Shown: positions 6,509 through 12,519 of the stretch, piece by piece
Layout: each line of letters starts with the position of its first letter
Position numbering within the stretch: position 1 is the first letter of the stretch
NCBI GenBank assembly: GCA_025354845.1
Contig: JANXMD010000790.1
Location: forward strand, 1-12,519
Origin: Verrucomicrobiota bacterium
GTDB taxonomy: Bacteria; Verrucomicrobiota; Verrucomicrobiia; Limisphaerales; UBA9464
DNA length: 12,519 bases
Direction of reading: 5' to 3'
Position numbers and translations under genes: made by a program
Notes under the pieces: generated by a model
What the model was told of the DNA's origin: nothing
Database searches by the model: none
The model's input: the letters and a program-made list of their open reading frames with translations, nothing else

Positions 6509-7595
6509 TCGGGAACATTGGGCCGGCGGGCGGCTCGCGGAGCAGTGCCTGTTCGACGGAATCCACCGTAACCGACGCCATGATCCGCTGCAGGGATTCG
6601 CGTGTCCCGGCAATGGGGCGCCCGTCATAGCGGTAGAAGTCGAGGTTTCGCCCGGCCACCGCGGGATTCGGTATCAGCGTCCAGTCCGGGCGCAGCGGCA
6701 AGATGGGGGGATTGACCGTCGGGGTTTCGATCACCCATTGCCGCGGGACTCGAACCGCTGCTGCGAGATGCATGAACAGCGTGTCGACGCTGAGGAATCC
6801 GCCCACATGTCCCAGCAGTGCCGCGGCATGTCGCACGGACGGCGTGGTTGGGAAACAAGTTCGCTCCGGATCGAGCTGGAGGCGGAGTGCTGAGTGCGCG
6901 TCGAGTTCATCGGGGCCGCCAAAAAAAACCAGGCGGAGTCGCGGAGCGGCTGCCAGCAGCCGTTGGCCAAGTTCCACGTACCCCTGCAGCGGCCAGCGGC
7001 GCAGCGCGAGATTCTTGGTGCCGCCCGATCCGACGTGCACCCCCAGGGCATTTGCGTGATTCAAGCCCATCGTGCCCGCCGCTCTCCCTGCCCAGGCTCG
7101 CTCTTCTCCGGAGAGGAAGAGTTCGTAGGCTGGAGGCGTGGCGGTCGACGTTTCACCGAGGAGGCCGAGCAGACGCTGGTTGTTGATCGCGCCGTGAACC
7201 GAGTAGTCCTGCGGCAGCGAACGCGTGACGAGCCGTCGGTCGATCCACGACTGGTTTTCGTATTCGTGGCTCAGCCGCTCCCGGGCGCCAATTAGTCCGG
7301 CGATGATTCGGTACTCGCGACGTCCCTGTGTGTGGGTGTTGATCGAAAGGTCGAATCGTTCGCGTCGCAGCCGGGCGACGAACTGGAGCGAATCCAGGAG
7401 GGGTGCGGTGTGGAACGGGTGCTGGTGGACGGCGTCCAAATTTGGATTGGTGTCCAAGAGCGAAGCGGCACCGGGCCACAGCACCAACGCTTCGATTCGT
7501 GCTGCCGGAAACTGCTCGCGAAGCTGACGGATCAGGGGCGTGGCGATCAGGGTGTCGCCGATGCCAGACAGGGCGATGACGAGAATTCGTTTCAC
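6489..7595 (-). CDS. Glycosyltransferase family 9 (heptosyltransferase-like)
   Basis: The 368-residue protein of GT9 type transfers heptose or a related sugar from a nucleotide donor, typically during lipopolysaccharide core assembly at the inner face of the inner membrane. The N-terminus MKRILVIALSGIGDTLIATP (1-20) is the classic GT9 opening. The C-terminal nucleotide-sugar half has GVHVGSGGTKNLALRRWP (185-202), VFFGGPDE (223-230) and SVDTLFMHLAAAV (269-281), where Asp271 and His276 correspond to the conserved D-x4-H. The start is GTG at 7595, which shares GTGA with the stop of the ACT-domain gene upstream, so the two are probably translationally coupled. The gene is convergent with mpl and shares 20 bases with it. 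Codons for Val-Phe-Phe near 6920 form an 8-base T run on the coding strand. Acceptor and donor cannot be fixed. Confidence 0.9.
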   Translation of the reverse strand: MKRILVIALSGIGDTLIATPLIRQLREQFPAARIEALVLWPGAASLLDTNPNLDAVHQHPFHTAPLLDSLQFVARLRRERFDLSINTHTQGRREYRIIAGLIGARERLSHEYENQSWIDRRLVTRSLPQDYSVHGAINNQRLLGLLGETSTATPPAYELFLSGEERAWAGRAAGTMGLNHANALGVHVGSGGTKNLALRRWPLQGYVELGQRLLAAAPRLRLVFFGGPDELDAHSALRLQLDPERTCFPTTPSVRHAAALLGHVGGFLSVDTLFMHLAAAVRVPRQWVIETPTVNPPILPLRPDWTLIPNPAVAGRNLDFYRYDGRPIAGTRESLQRIMASVTVDSVEQALLREPPAGPMFPITPPTV

Positions 7596-8068
7596 CGCGA
7601 GAGATCGGCCTGGAACAGGACCCGGAACTGGTTTCGGCGCAGGGCATCCTCGGCCACCTCGGGATGCTCCAGGCTGATGGCCAGCGCGGACTTGCCGCCC
7701 GGCCGGGTGAGAAACGGATAGGTATAGTGGATGTTCAGTTCCGCCTCGAGGAGTGAGCCAAGGACATCCTGCAACTGCCGTTCGCCTTCAATTTCGACAG
7801 CGACGATGGTGGTTTCGGTAAAGGGAAACCCGTGTTCGCCAAGCAGCGTCCGGGCCTGGTCGGGATCGTCCACGATCAGCCGAATGATCGTGCTGTCGGT
7901 GGTGTCCAGCAGGGTCAGGGCAAGAACGTGAACCTCATGTTGGGCCAACCGTCGGACCACCTCGTGCATGCGGCCGAGCTTGTTGGGGATGAAGACACTG
8001 AACTGGTCCACCCGTTCCGGCGTTTTACCGCGGGCGGTTCGGGGGGCATCGAGGCGTGACGACGGCAT
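7592..8068 (-). CDS. Tandem ACT-domain protein (probable amino-acid-binding regulator)
   Basis: The 158-residue protein has two ACT-like units: about 20-90 (VDQFSVFIPNKLGRMHEVVRRLAQ, then VLALTLLDTTDSTIIRLIVDD) and about 88-155 (IVAVEIEGERQLQDVLGSLLEAELNIHYTYPF, then ALAISLEHPEVAEDAL). The first opens with the familiar pattern of a strand, a short turn with Pro-Asn-Lys-Leu-Gly, and a helix. ACT domains usually bind amino acids or similar small ligands and tune a partner enzyme; there is no catalytic domain here. ATG at 8068 is chosen because the residues before it in the longer frame are Arg/Ser/Pro-rich and lie over the divergent ferredoxin gene. No Shine-Dalgarno site is seen. Its stop overlaps the GT9 start by four bases, an unusual partner for an ACT protein. 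Confidence 0.85.
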   Translation of the reverse strand: MPSSRLDAPRTARGKTPERVDQFSVFIPNKLGRMHEVVRRLAQHEVHVLALTLLDTTDSTIIRLIVDDPDQARTLLGEHGFPFTETTIVAVEIEGERQLQDVLGSLLEAELNIHYTYPFLTRPGGKSALAISLEHPEVAEDALRRNQFRVLFQADLSR

Positions 8069-8162
8069 GCGGTGAGTATCGTCGCGGGCATCGGGGCGGC
8101 AAGACTCGGAGTGGTGCGAGCGTGACGGTGCAGATGGACAGGGGCTGTCGGTTGGGCGTTTG

Positions 8163-8564
8163 ATGGGCGGCGTGTCCGACACGACTCCAGCCGATCCCGG
8201 TCTGGCGCAGGCGGTGGCGGCGCTCGGCCTGGAAAAGGCCCGGCGCCACCTCATCCTCTGCGCCGAGCCCAGCAAGCCGAAGTGCTGCGCGCCGGATGCC
8301 AGCCTGGCGTCCTGGGAATTTCTCAAGCAACGCCTCAAGGAACTTGGGCTGGTCGGCCCCGAGGCCCGCGTTGCCCGCACCAAGGCCAACTGCCTCCAGG
8401 TCTGCCTGCGCGGCCCCATCGCCGTCGTGTATCCGGAGGGAGTCTGGTACCATTCCTGTACTCCGGAAGTGCTGGAGCGCATCATTCAGGAACATTTGAT
8501 TCATGGCCGACCCGTTGCCGAATACACGTTTGCCCGGAACCCGCTCGACCGAGGTGGTTCGTGA
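8163..8564 (+). CDS. Thioredoxin-like [2Fe-2S] ferredoxin
   Basis: The 133-residue small redox protein starts RHLILCAEPSKPKCC around residues 28-42, like thioredoxin-fold ferredoxins. It continues with VARTKANCLQVCLRGPIAVVYPEGVWYHSCTPE (70-102) and EHLIHGRPVAEYTF near the end. Likely cluster ligands are Cys33, Cys41 or Cys42, and the C-x3-C pair Cys77/Cys81. Cys99 is extra. The adjacent Cys41-Cys42 means the second ligand cannot be assigned from sequence alone. Such proteins carry electrons to unidentified partners in many bacteria. ATG at 8163 is chosen; an in-frame TTG just before it and a GTG at 8175 are alternatives. The gene is divergent from the ACT gene (94-bp gap) and overlaps the metallopeptidase gene by 62 bases. 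Confidence 0.88.
   Translation: MGGVSDTTPADPGLAQAVAALGLEKARRHLILCAEPSKPKCCAPDASLASWEFLKQRLKELGLVGPEARVARTKANCLQVCLRGPIAVVYPEGVWYHSCTPEVLERIIQEHLIHGRPVAEYTFARNPLDRGGS
8488..8491 (+). promoter_or_regulatory. Possible Shine-Dalgarno AGGA for the DUF45 gene
   Basis: AGGA lies 11 bases before the ATG at 8503, inside the 3' part of the ferredoxin gene. The spacing is a little long, but it supports the long, overlapping start over a GTG at 8554. Confidence 0.3.
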
Positions 8565-9414
8565 TGCAGGTCAGTTGGATTTCTTCCGCTCCCTTTGGAC
8601 CCGTGTGACCGGTGGCGCTCCTACGGAAAAACCACCCGCTCCGCGGGCGGAGTCCCCATCCCGCACCGGCCCCGCAGCGGCGGCCTTCGAAGTTCTGGCC
8701 CTTCCGGCGGGCGAGGTGACGATCCGCTACGTCCGACATCCGCGGGCCCGTCGGTATCGACTCGTGTTCCGTCGGGATGGCACCGCCCGCTGCACCCTTC
8801 CGCGTCGCGGGACGATGGCGGAGGCGCGCCGCTTCGTGGCGGAGAACGAGGCCTGGCTGACCGATGTGATGCGCCGCCATCAACAGGCGCCCCGTGGATC
8901 CGGGACGCTGAAGGAAGGGGGCACGGTGCCGTTCGGTGGCGTGGCGATGCCGGTGCTGCGGGTTGAAATCGTTTCCTCGGCCGCAAACGAGCCGGATCCC
9001 GAGGGGGACGGCGTCCGCCTGCGCGTGGGGCCGGTGCAGTTCACCGCTTCAAAGTCCGCCGCGGACCTGCGTCCGGCGGTGGAACGCGCGCTGCGGTCCC
9101 ATGCCGCAAAGGAACTGCCAGGAATGGTGACGCAACTGGCGGCCGTACATGGGTTTTCTGAAAGGGTTCGCCGGGTCAGCGTGCGCAATCAGCGGACCCG
9201 CTGGGGCAGTTGCTCCCGTCGTGGCGTCATCTCGCTCAACTGGCGCCTGGTCCAATTGCCCGATGCGGTTCGCGACTACGTGATCCTTCACGAGCTCGCG
9301 CATCTGCAGCACCTCAATCACAGCAAGCGCTTCTGGGGCGAGGTCGAACGTCTGTGTCCCGACTTTCGAACCTCGGAGGCGTGGCTTCGCGAACACGGGC
9401 GACTCTTCCTCTGA
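8503..9414 (+). CDS. YgjP/DUF45-family (SprT-like) zinc metallopeptidase
   Basis: The 303-residue protein belongs to the YgjP-like group (DUF45/WLM-type zincins). Diagnostic features are in the C-terminal third: RNQRTRWGSCSRRGVISLNWRL (228-249) followed by VILHELAHLQHLNHSKRFW (260-278). His263, His267 and His273 are the expected zinc ligands and Glu264 the catalytic acid. The middle part, RYVRHPRARRYRLVFRRDGTARCTLPRRG (75-103), is the usual beta-rich N-terminal half of the family. Residues 1-62 are extra, Pro/Ala/Arg-rich and probably disordered; GTG at 8554 would shorten them. No signal peptide is visible, so it is probably cytoplasmic. The long overlap with the ferredoxin gene suggests co-transcription. 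Its natural substrate is not known from sequence. Confidence 0.9.
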   Translation: MADPLPNTRLPGTRSTEVVRDAGQLDFFRSLWTRVTGGAPTEKPPAPRAESPSRTGPAAAAFEVLALPAGEVTIRYVRHPRARRYRLVFRRDGTARCTLPRRGTMAEARRFVAENEAWLTDVMRRHQQAPRGSGTLKEGGTVPFGGVAMPVLRVEIVSSAANEPDPEGDGVRLRVGPVQFTASKSAADLRPAVERALRSHAAKELPGMVTQLAAVHGFSERVRRVSVRNQRTRWGSCSRRGVISLNWRLVQLPDAVRDYVILHELAHLQHLNHSKRFWGEVERLCPDFRTSEAWLREHGRLFL

Positions 9415-9443
9415 GCCCTCCCCGCAAGTTCCTCGGATCTTCG

Positions 9444-9475
9444 TTGCACCGAACTCCTCGGTTCGCGGATACACT
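9444..9475 (+). promoter_or_regulatory. Weak candidate promoter before the S41-like gene
   Basis: TTGCAC (9444-9449) and TACACT (9470-9475) resemble -35 and -10 boxes, but their 20-bp spacing is too long for a standard promoter. The TACACT box is seven bases from the ATG at 9482, and no Shine-Dalgarno site is present, so a leaderless mRNA is possible. CGAAC and GTTCG form a small dyad between the boxes. Confidence 0.2.
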
Positions 9476-9481
9476 CGGTCC

Positions 9482-10585
9482 ATGCGGAAATCCTTCGAAT
9501 GGCGTCGCCGTGTCGCCGGACCTCTGGCGCTCGCCCTGACGTGCGTGGCGTTGTCGACCTGGGAAGGCGAAAGCCTACAGGGGGCCGAGGCGCCGCCGTT
9601 GAATGAAGTCATCGAGCTGCTGCGCACGCATCAACACACCTACTCGCCCGAGGAGTTGAACCGCCTGGCGGTGGAAGGGCTGGTCCAGCGGTTGGGCGGC
9701 CTCGCTCAGTTTGTGGGCGACGCCGCGCCCGGGGAATCCGTGGCTGAACCCGGTGCGACGGTCGTGTCGCGGCTTCATGAAAATCAGTTTGGCTACGTGC
9801 GTCTTGCAACGCTGGGGGCCTCGACGCGTGCCGACCTGGAAAAGGCGATTCGTGAACAGAGCGCCGGCCGCACGATCAAGGGCTGGGTGCTCGATCTGCG
9901 TTTCTTGAGCAGCCGTGATTTCGCCTCGGCGGCCCAGGTGGCGGATGTGTTCCTGCCAGGTGGGAAGTCGGTGATGGACTGGGGAGCCGGCGTGTTCACC
10001 TCCACCGCGAAGACCAATGGAACTCCTGTGGGCGCGGGCATTCCGTTGACGGTTCTGGTCAACCATCAGACCCGCGGCGGTGCTGAGGCGATTGTCGCGG
10101 TCCTTCGTGGAGCCGGAGCCGGATTGGCAATCGGAAACCCCACCGCCGGCGAAGTCGCCCGATATGAGGAGTTCGCACTGTCCACCGGACGGAAACTTCG
10201 TCTCGCCGTGGCACCGGTGCTAGGGGGGGACGGCGCCTTTCTCGCGCCCACCGGCGTGACGCCGGACATTGCGGTGGCGGTTCGTGAGGAAGAAGAGAAA
10301 GGGTGGATCGTGGATCCGTTCGGTCCATCGCCGTTGATGGCATTGGCGTCGTCGCAAACCGATGGCGCGGTCGGCACCAATGCGGTGTCACGTCCCCGCC
10401 GCCGTCTCACCGAGGCGGATCTGGTCCGTTCGCGTCGTGAGGGAAAAATCGGAGCCCCGACGAATTCTCCGCAGAACCTGTTGGAGTCCCCTGCGGCTGT
10501 GTCGCCGCCGAAGCTGGTCCGGGACCCGGCCCTGGCGCGCGCGCTCGACCTGCTCAAGGGGTTAAGCGTGATCCACCCGCAATGA
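9482..10585 (+). CDS. S41 (C-terminal processing) peptidase-fold protein, catalytically degenerate
   Basis: The 367-residue exported protein has a basic N-terminus (MRKSFEWRRR), a hydrophobic core to about residue 26, and a likely cut near GAEA (34-37). Residues 40-80 resemble the small helical N-terminal part of S41 proteases, and no PDZ domain is visible. The core follows the family: FGYVRLATLG, IKGWVLDLRFL (132-142), ASAAQVADVFLPGG (148-161), LTVLVNHQTRGGAEAIVAVLRGAGAGLAIGNPTAGE (189-224) and GAFLAPTGVTPDI (251-263). Aligned with E. coli Prc through the conserved Glu (here 202), the nucleophile Ser becomes Gly199 and the general-base Lys becomes Glu224, with spacing kept. Proteolysis by the standard mechanism is therefore unlikely. 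The C-terminal 100 residues are Arg/Ser/Pro-rich and unrecognised. A non-catalytic, scaffold or regulatory role is an inference. Confidence 0.82.
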   Translation: MRKSFEWRRRVAGPLALALTCVALSTWEGESLQGAEAPPLNEVIELLRTHQHTYSPEELNRLAVEGLVQRLGGLAQFVGDAAPGESVAEPGATVVSRLHENQFGYVRLATLGASTRADLEKAIREQSAGRTIKGWVLDLRFLSSRDFASAAQVADVFLPGGKSVMDWGAGVFTSTAKTNGTPVGAGIPLTVLVNHQTRGGAEAIVAVLRGAGAGLAIGNPTAGEVARYEEFALSTGRKLRLAVAPVLGGDGAFLAPTGVTPDIAVAVREEEEKGWIVDPFGPSPLMALASSQTDGAVGTNAVSRPRRRLTEADLVRSRREGKIGAPTNSPQNLLESPAAVSPPKLVRDPALARALDLLKGLSVIHPQ

Positions 10586-10648
10586 GCCAGACAGGCCAGG
10601 CACCGATTGTCGCGGTTGGCCGTGTTCGATTGTGGGGGGGAACCGGGT

Positions 10649-12217
10649 TTAGACGACTCGTTCGGCCAGGCAGTCCTTCACCGCCTGGGCGAGTTCGGCG
10701 ATGGAAAACGGCTTGCCCAGAGTTCGTCGAATCCCGGTGTGATCGAGGTCCCGCTGGTGAATGCCACCGAGGAACCCGGTGGTGAGCAGGATCGGCAGGC
10801 TGGGCACAATTGGGTGGATCCGCCGAGCCAGATCGAGACCGTTCATGCCCGGCATGCTCAAATCGGTGATCAGCAGCCGAAAGGACCCGGGATTCGCTTC
10901 GATTTCCGCGAGTGCAACGGCGGGTTCCGTCAAGGCCAATGCCTGATACCCGAGCGATTCCAGGAGCTGCTTTCCAATCAGCGCGAGCGGTCGCTCATCG
11001 TCCAGAACCAGGATCCGCTCTCCGTGGCCGCGCAGCGGCGGTGAGTCCGGTGCGCGATCGACCGGTGTGTTCGCCGCGGCGCAGGGGAAGTAGAGATGAA
11101 AGGTCGTCCCTCGTTCTGGATGGCTGTACACCGTGATCGCACCCTCGTGTGCCTTGAGGATGCCGTGAACCACAGAAAGCCCCAGACCGGTGCCCTCGCC
11201 GAGGGCCTTGGTGGTAAAGAACGGCTCAAAAATCCGGTCGATCACCTCTTGCGGTATGCCGCACCCGGTGTCGGTAAAGCTCAGGTGAATATAGGTTCCT
11301 GGACGAAGCACGGAGGGCGCGAGTGGGCCGAGGGGGCCGGCGTGCGACTCTTCGGCGACGACGGTGATCCTCCCGTTCTGATTTCCGATGGCCTGATAAG
11401 CATTGGTGCCCAGATTCATGATCACCTGATGAATCTGATCGGGATCGGCCAGGATTGGAGGCAGGTTGCGTGGAAGTTGAACGTCGAATTCAATCCCGGC
11501 CGGGATGGTGGCCCGCAGGAGGCGGAGTGATTCGGCGACCACTTGAGAGACCTGCACCGGGACCCGTCGCGGATCCTGTCGCCGGCTAAACGCGAGAATC
11601 TGCCCCACCAAACCGGAGGCACGTCGGGCGCCCTCCAGCACGCCGTCGAGCTCGTTTCGCACCACGGACGCATCGCCCAATCGGAACCGGGCCAGCTCCG
11701 CAAAGCCGAGGATGGCACCGAGGATGTTGTTGAAATCATGCGCGATGCCGCCCGCCAACGTGCCGATGGCATCCATCTTCTGGGCCTGCCGAACCTGCGC
11801 CTCGAGTTGCCGCTGTTCGGTGATGTCGGTTGCGACACCGACGATGCGTGTGCAATTACCCGAGGCGTCGTTGACCGGATATGCCTTGTCCTGGATCCAG
11901 CGGACCGATTTGTCCGGCCGCACGATGCGGTACACGACATCATACTCTCCAAGGCTCTGCAGCTCGCGCGACTGTTGACGAACCCGCTCGCGGTCCTCGG
12001 CATGAATGGTCTCAATCCAGGAATCCAGTGAGCGGTACAACTCTTCCGGCGGGCGTCCCCAAATTCGTTGGTACCCGGGACTGATGTAGAGCAGGCGGGA
12101 TTGGTCGACATCAGTCATCCAGAACACCTCTTCGATGTTCTCGACCACCTGCCGGAAGCGCTCTTCGCTTTCCCGGATGGCGGCCTCGGCCTGGTTGCGT
12201 TCGCTGATATCGCGCAC
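10649..12217 (-). CDS. PAS-hybrid sensor histidine kinase/response regulator (downstream segment)
   Basis: From GTG at 12217 the frame gives 522 residues: a PAS/PAC domain (about 15-135, ending VGVATDITEQRQLEAQ), HisKA with His160 in GGIAHDFNNIL, and HATPase with the N box (N268 in IMNLGTNAYQAI). It continues with DTGCG (316-320), FEPFFTTK and GTGLGLSVVHG. After a Pro-rich linker comes a receiver domain: acidic pair D406/D407, phospho-acceptor D452 in ITDLSMPG, T480 and K502. All phosphotransfer residues are present, so the segment could work as a kinase with autonomous receiver. The same frame stays open back to a TGA at 12263-12265 and then continues as another PAS domain, so the GTG start may be only an internal Val of a once longer protein. 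No membrane helices are seen. The output target is unknown. Confidence 0.88.
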   Translation of the reverse strand: MRDISERNQAEAAIRESEERFRQVVENIEEVFWMTDVDQSRLLYISPGYQRIWGRPPEELYRSLDSWIETIHAEDRERVRQQSRELQSLGEYDVVYRIVRPDKSVRWIQDKAYPVNDASGNCTRIVGVATDITEQRQLEAQVRQAQKMDAIGTLAGGIAHDFNNILGAILGFAELARFRLGDASVVRNELDGVLEGARRASGLVGQILAFSRRQDPRRVPVQVSQVVAESLRLLRATIPAGIEFDVQLPRNLPPILADPDQIHQVIMNLGTNAYQAIGNQNGRITVVAEESHAGPLGPLAPSVLRPGTYIHLSFTDTGCGIPQEVIDRIFEPFFTTKALGEGTGLGLSVVHGILKAHEGAITVYSHPERGTTFHLYFPCAAANTPVDRAPDSPPLRGHGERILVLDDERPLALIGKQLLESLGYQALALTEPAVALAEIEANPGSFRLLITDLSMPGMNGLDLARRIHPIVPSLPILLTTGFLGGIHQRDLDHTGIRRTLGKPFSIAELAQAVKDCLAERVV

Positions 12218-12262
12218 CTGCGCGAGGATCAGGCTGCGTTGATCGAAGGCGATCGAACCGAT

Positions 12263-12265
12263 TCA
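12263..12265 (-). other. In-frame TGA interrupting the PAS-kinase gene
   Basis: The forward bases tca read as TGA on the minus strand. The coding frame is identical on both sides (12263 and 10649 differ by a multiple of three), and both sides encode the two halves of one PAS/PAC domain. A CGA (Arg) to TGA transition would explain it. TGA is a normal stop for mpl, the M56, GT9 and S41-like genes here, so genome-wide recoding is excluded. Confidence 0.7.
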
Positions 12266-12519
12266 CGCCTCAACCGGAAAGGTGCTCCCGTCCTTCCTCC
12301 GATGCTGGGTGGTGATCGAGCGAAGGCCCTGCTGCTGGATTTCCGCCCAGGTCGCCCTGGCTTTCGTCAGCTCAAAGTCGACGACGAACGCGGAAAGGTT
12401 GAGCTCCAGGAGTTCGGCGCGGGAGTACCCTAGATACTCGCAGGCGCGGCGGTTGCAGTCGATCATCTGACCCTGCTGATCATACACCATCATGGCGTCG
12501 GCCGCCTGGTCCACCAGGG
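12263..12519 (-). CDS. Upstream PAS-domain fragment of the same kinase, ended by in-frame TGA, open at window edge
   Basis: The frame is open from the right edge to TGA at 12263-12265 (about 84 residues). It encodes a typical PAS domain: MMVYDQQGQMIDCNRRACEY, LGYSRAELLELNLSAF, and the PAC-type end HRRKDGSTFPVEA just before the stop. In the same frame, after the stop, IGSIAFDQRSLILAQVRDIS completes the PAC motif and runs directly into the kinase segment. The stop therefore cuts one PAS domain in two. The real N-terminus lies beyond the window. The fragment is either the remains of a nonsense-mutated gene, a sequencing error, or a naturally split or read-through gene; sequence alone does not decide. 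Confidence 0.7.
   Translation of the reverse strand, partial: LVDQAADAMMVYDQQGQMIDCNRRACEYLGYSRAELLELNLSAFVVDFELTKARATWAEIQQQGLRSITTQHRRKDGSTFPVEA

Noticed and set aside
8069..8485. N-terminal extension of the ACT-domain gene
   Set aside because: The extra residues are Arg/Ser/Pro-rich without domain features and lie antisense to the well-supported ferredoxin gene.
10586..10648. Bidirectional terminator between the S41-like gene and the kinase
   Set aside because: I found only 4-5 bp pairings and no T-run on either strand.
12230..12265. Selenocysteine at the in-frame TGA, with a small GATCG-CCTT-CGATC hairpin 8 bases downstream
   Set aside because: The position is an ordinary PAS strand residue with no redox role, the hairpin has only five pairs, and no Sec machinery is in view.
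1..12519. CRISPR array, tRNA/rRNA genes, transposase or phage genes
   Set aside because: No regularly spaced repeats, no recognisable RNA gene and no mobile-element protein were seen.

Overview
This 12.5 kb window comes from a high-GC bacterium with a Gram-negative envelope. The evidence is a heptosyltransferase-type GT9 enzyme, Mpl-type murein recycling, Sec- and Tat-like signal peptides, and a hybrid PAS histidine kinase. The mix (BlaI/M56 pair, Tat-type sugar isomerase, thioredoxin-like ferredoxin, structured intergenic DNA) suggests Verrucomicrobiota or a close PVC relative. That placement is an inference from gene content only. TGA, TAA and TAG all act as stops in good genes, so the code is standard.

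Layout from left to right: (1) The 5' part of an unrecognised secreted protein lies on the minus strand and runs off the left edge. (2) A 450-bp gene-free stretch holds a perfect 7-bp hairpin. (3) A GntP-family sugar-acid permease comes next. (4) A 373-bp gap holds long imperfect inverted repeats. (5) A secreted sugar phosphate isomerase/epimerase-type TIM barrel follows. (6) A blaI-like repressor, an M56 BlaR1-like membrane protease and mpl follow on the plus strand; mpl overlaps or closely follows the M56 gene. (7) On the minus strand, an ACT-domain protein is translationally coupled (GTGA overlap) to a GT9 glycosyltransferase, whose 3' end overlaps that of mpl. (8) On the plus strand, a thioredoxin-like [2Fe-2S] ferredoxin overlaps a YgjP/DUF45 metallopeptidase, followed by an S41-fold secreted protein. 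(9) On the minus strand, a PAS-PAS-HisKA-HATPase-REC hybrid kinase is split by one in-frame TGA and runs off the right edge.

The most coherent functional unit is blaI-M56-mpl: a proteolytic repressor switch placed next to the ligase that returns recycled murein tripeptide to UDP-MurNAc. This suggests a circuit linking envelope stress to peptidoglycan recycling. The permease and isomerase may form a carbohydrate-use pair.

The best candidates for unusual biology are the S41 homologue with both catalytic residues replaced (Ser to Gly, Lys to Glu at conserved spacing), the kinase interrupted by a single stop, and the BlaI/M56/Mpl arrangement with a candidate operator. I saw no tRNA, rRNA, CRISPR array, transposase or phage gene.
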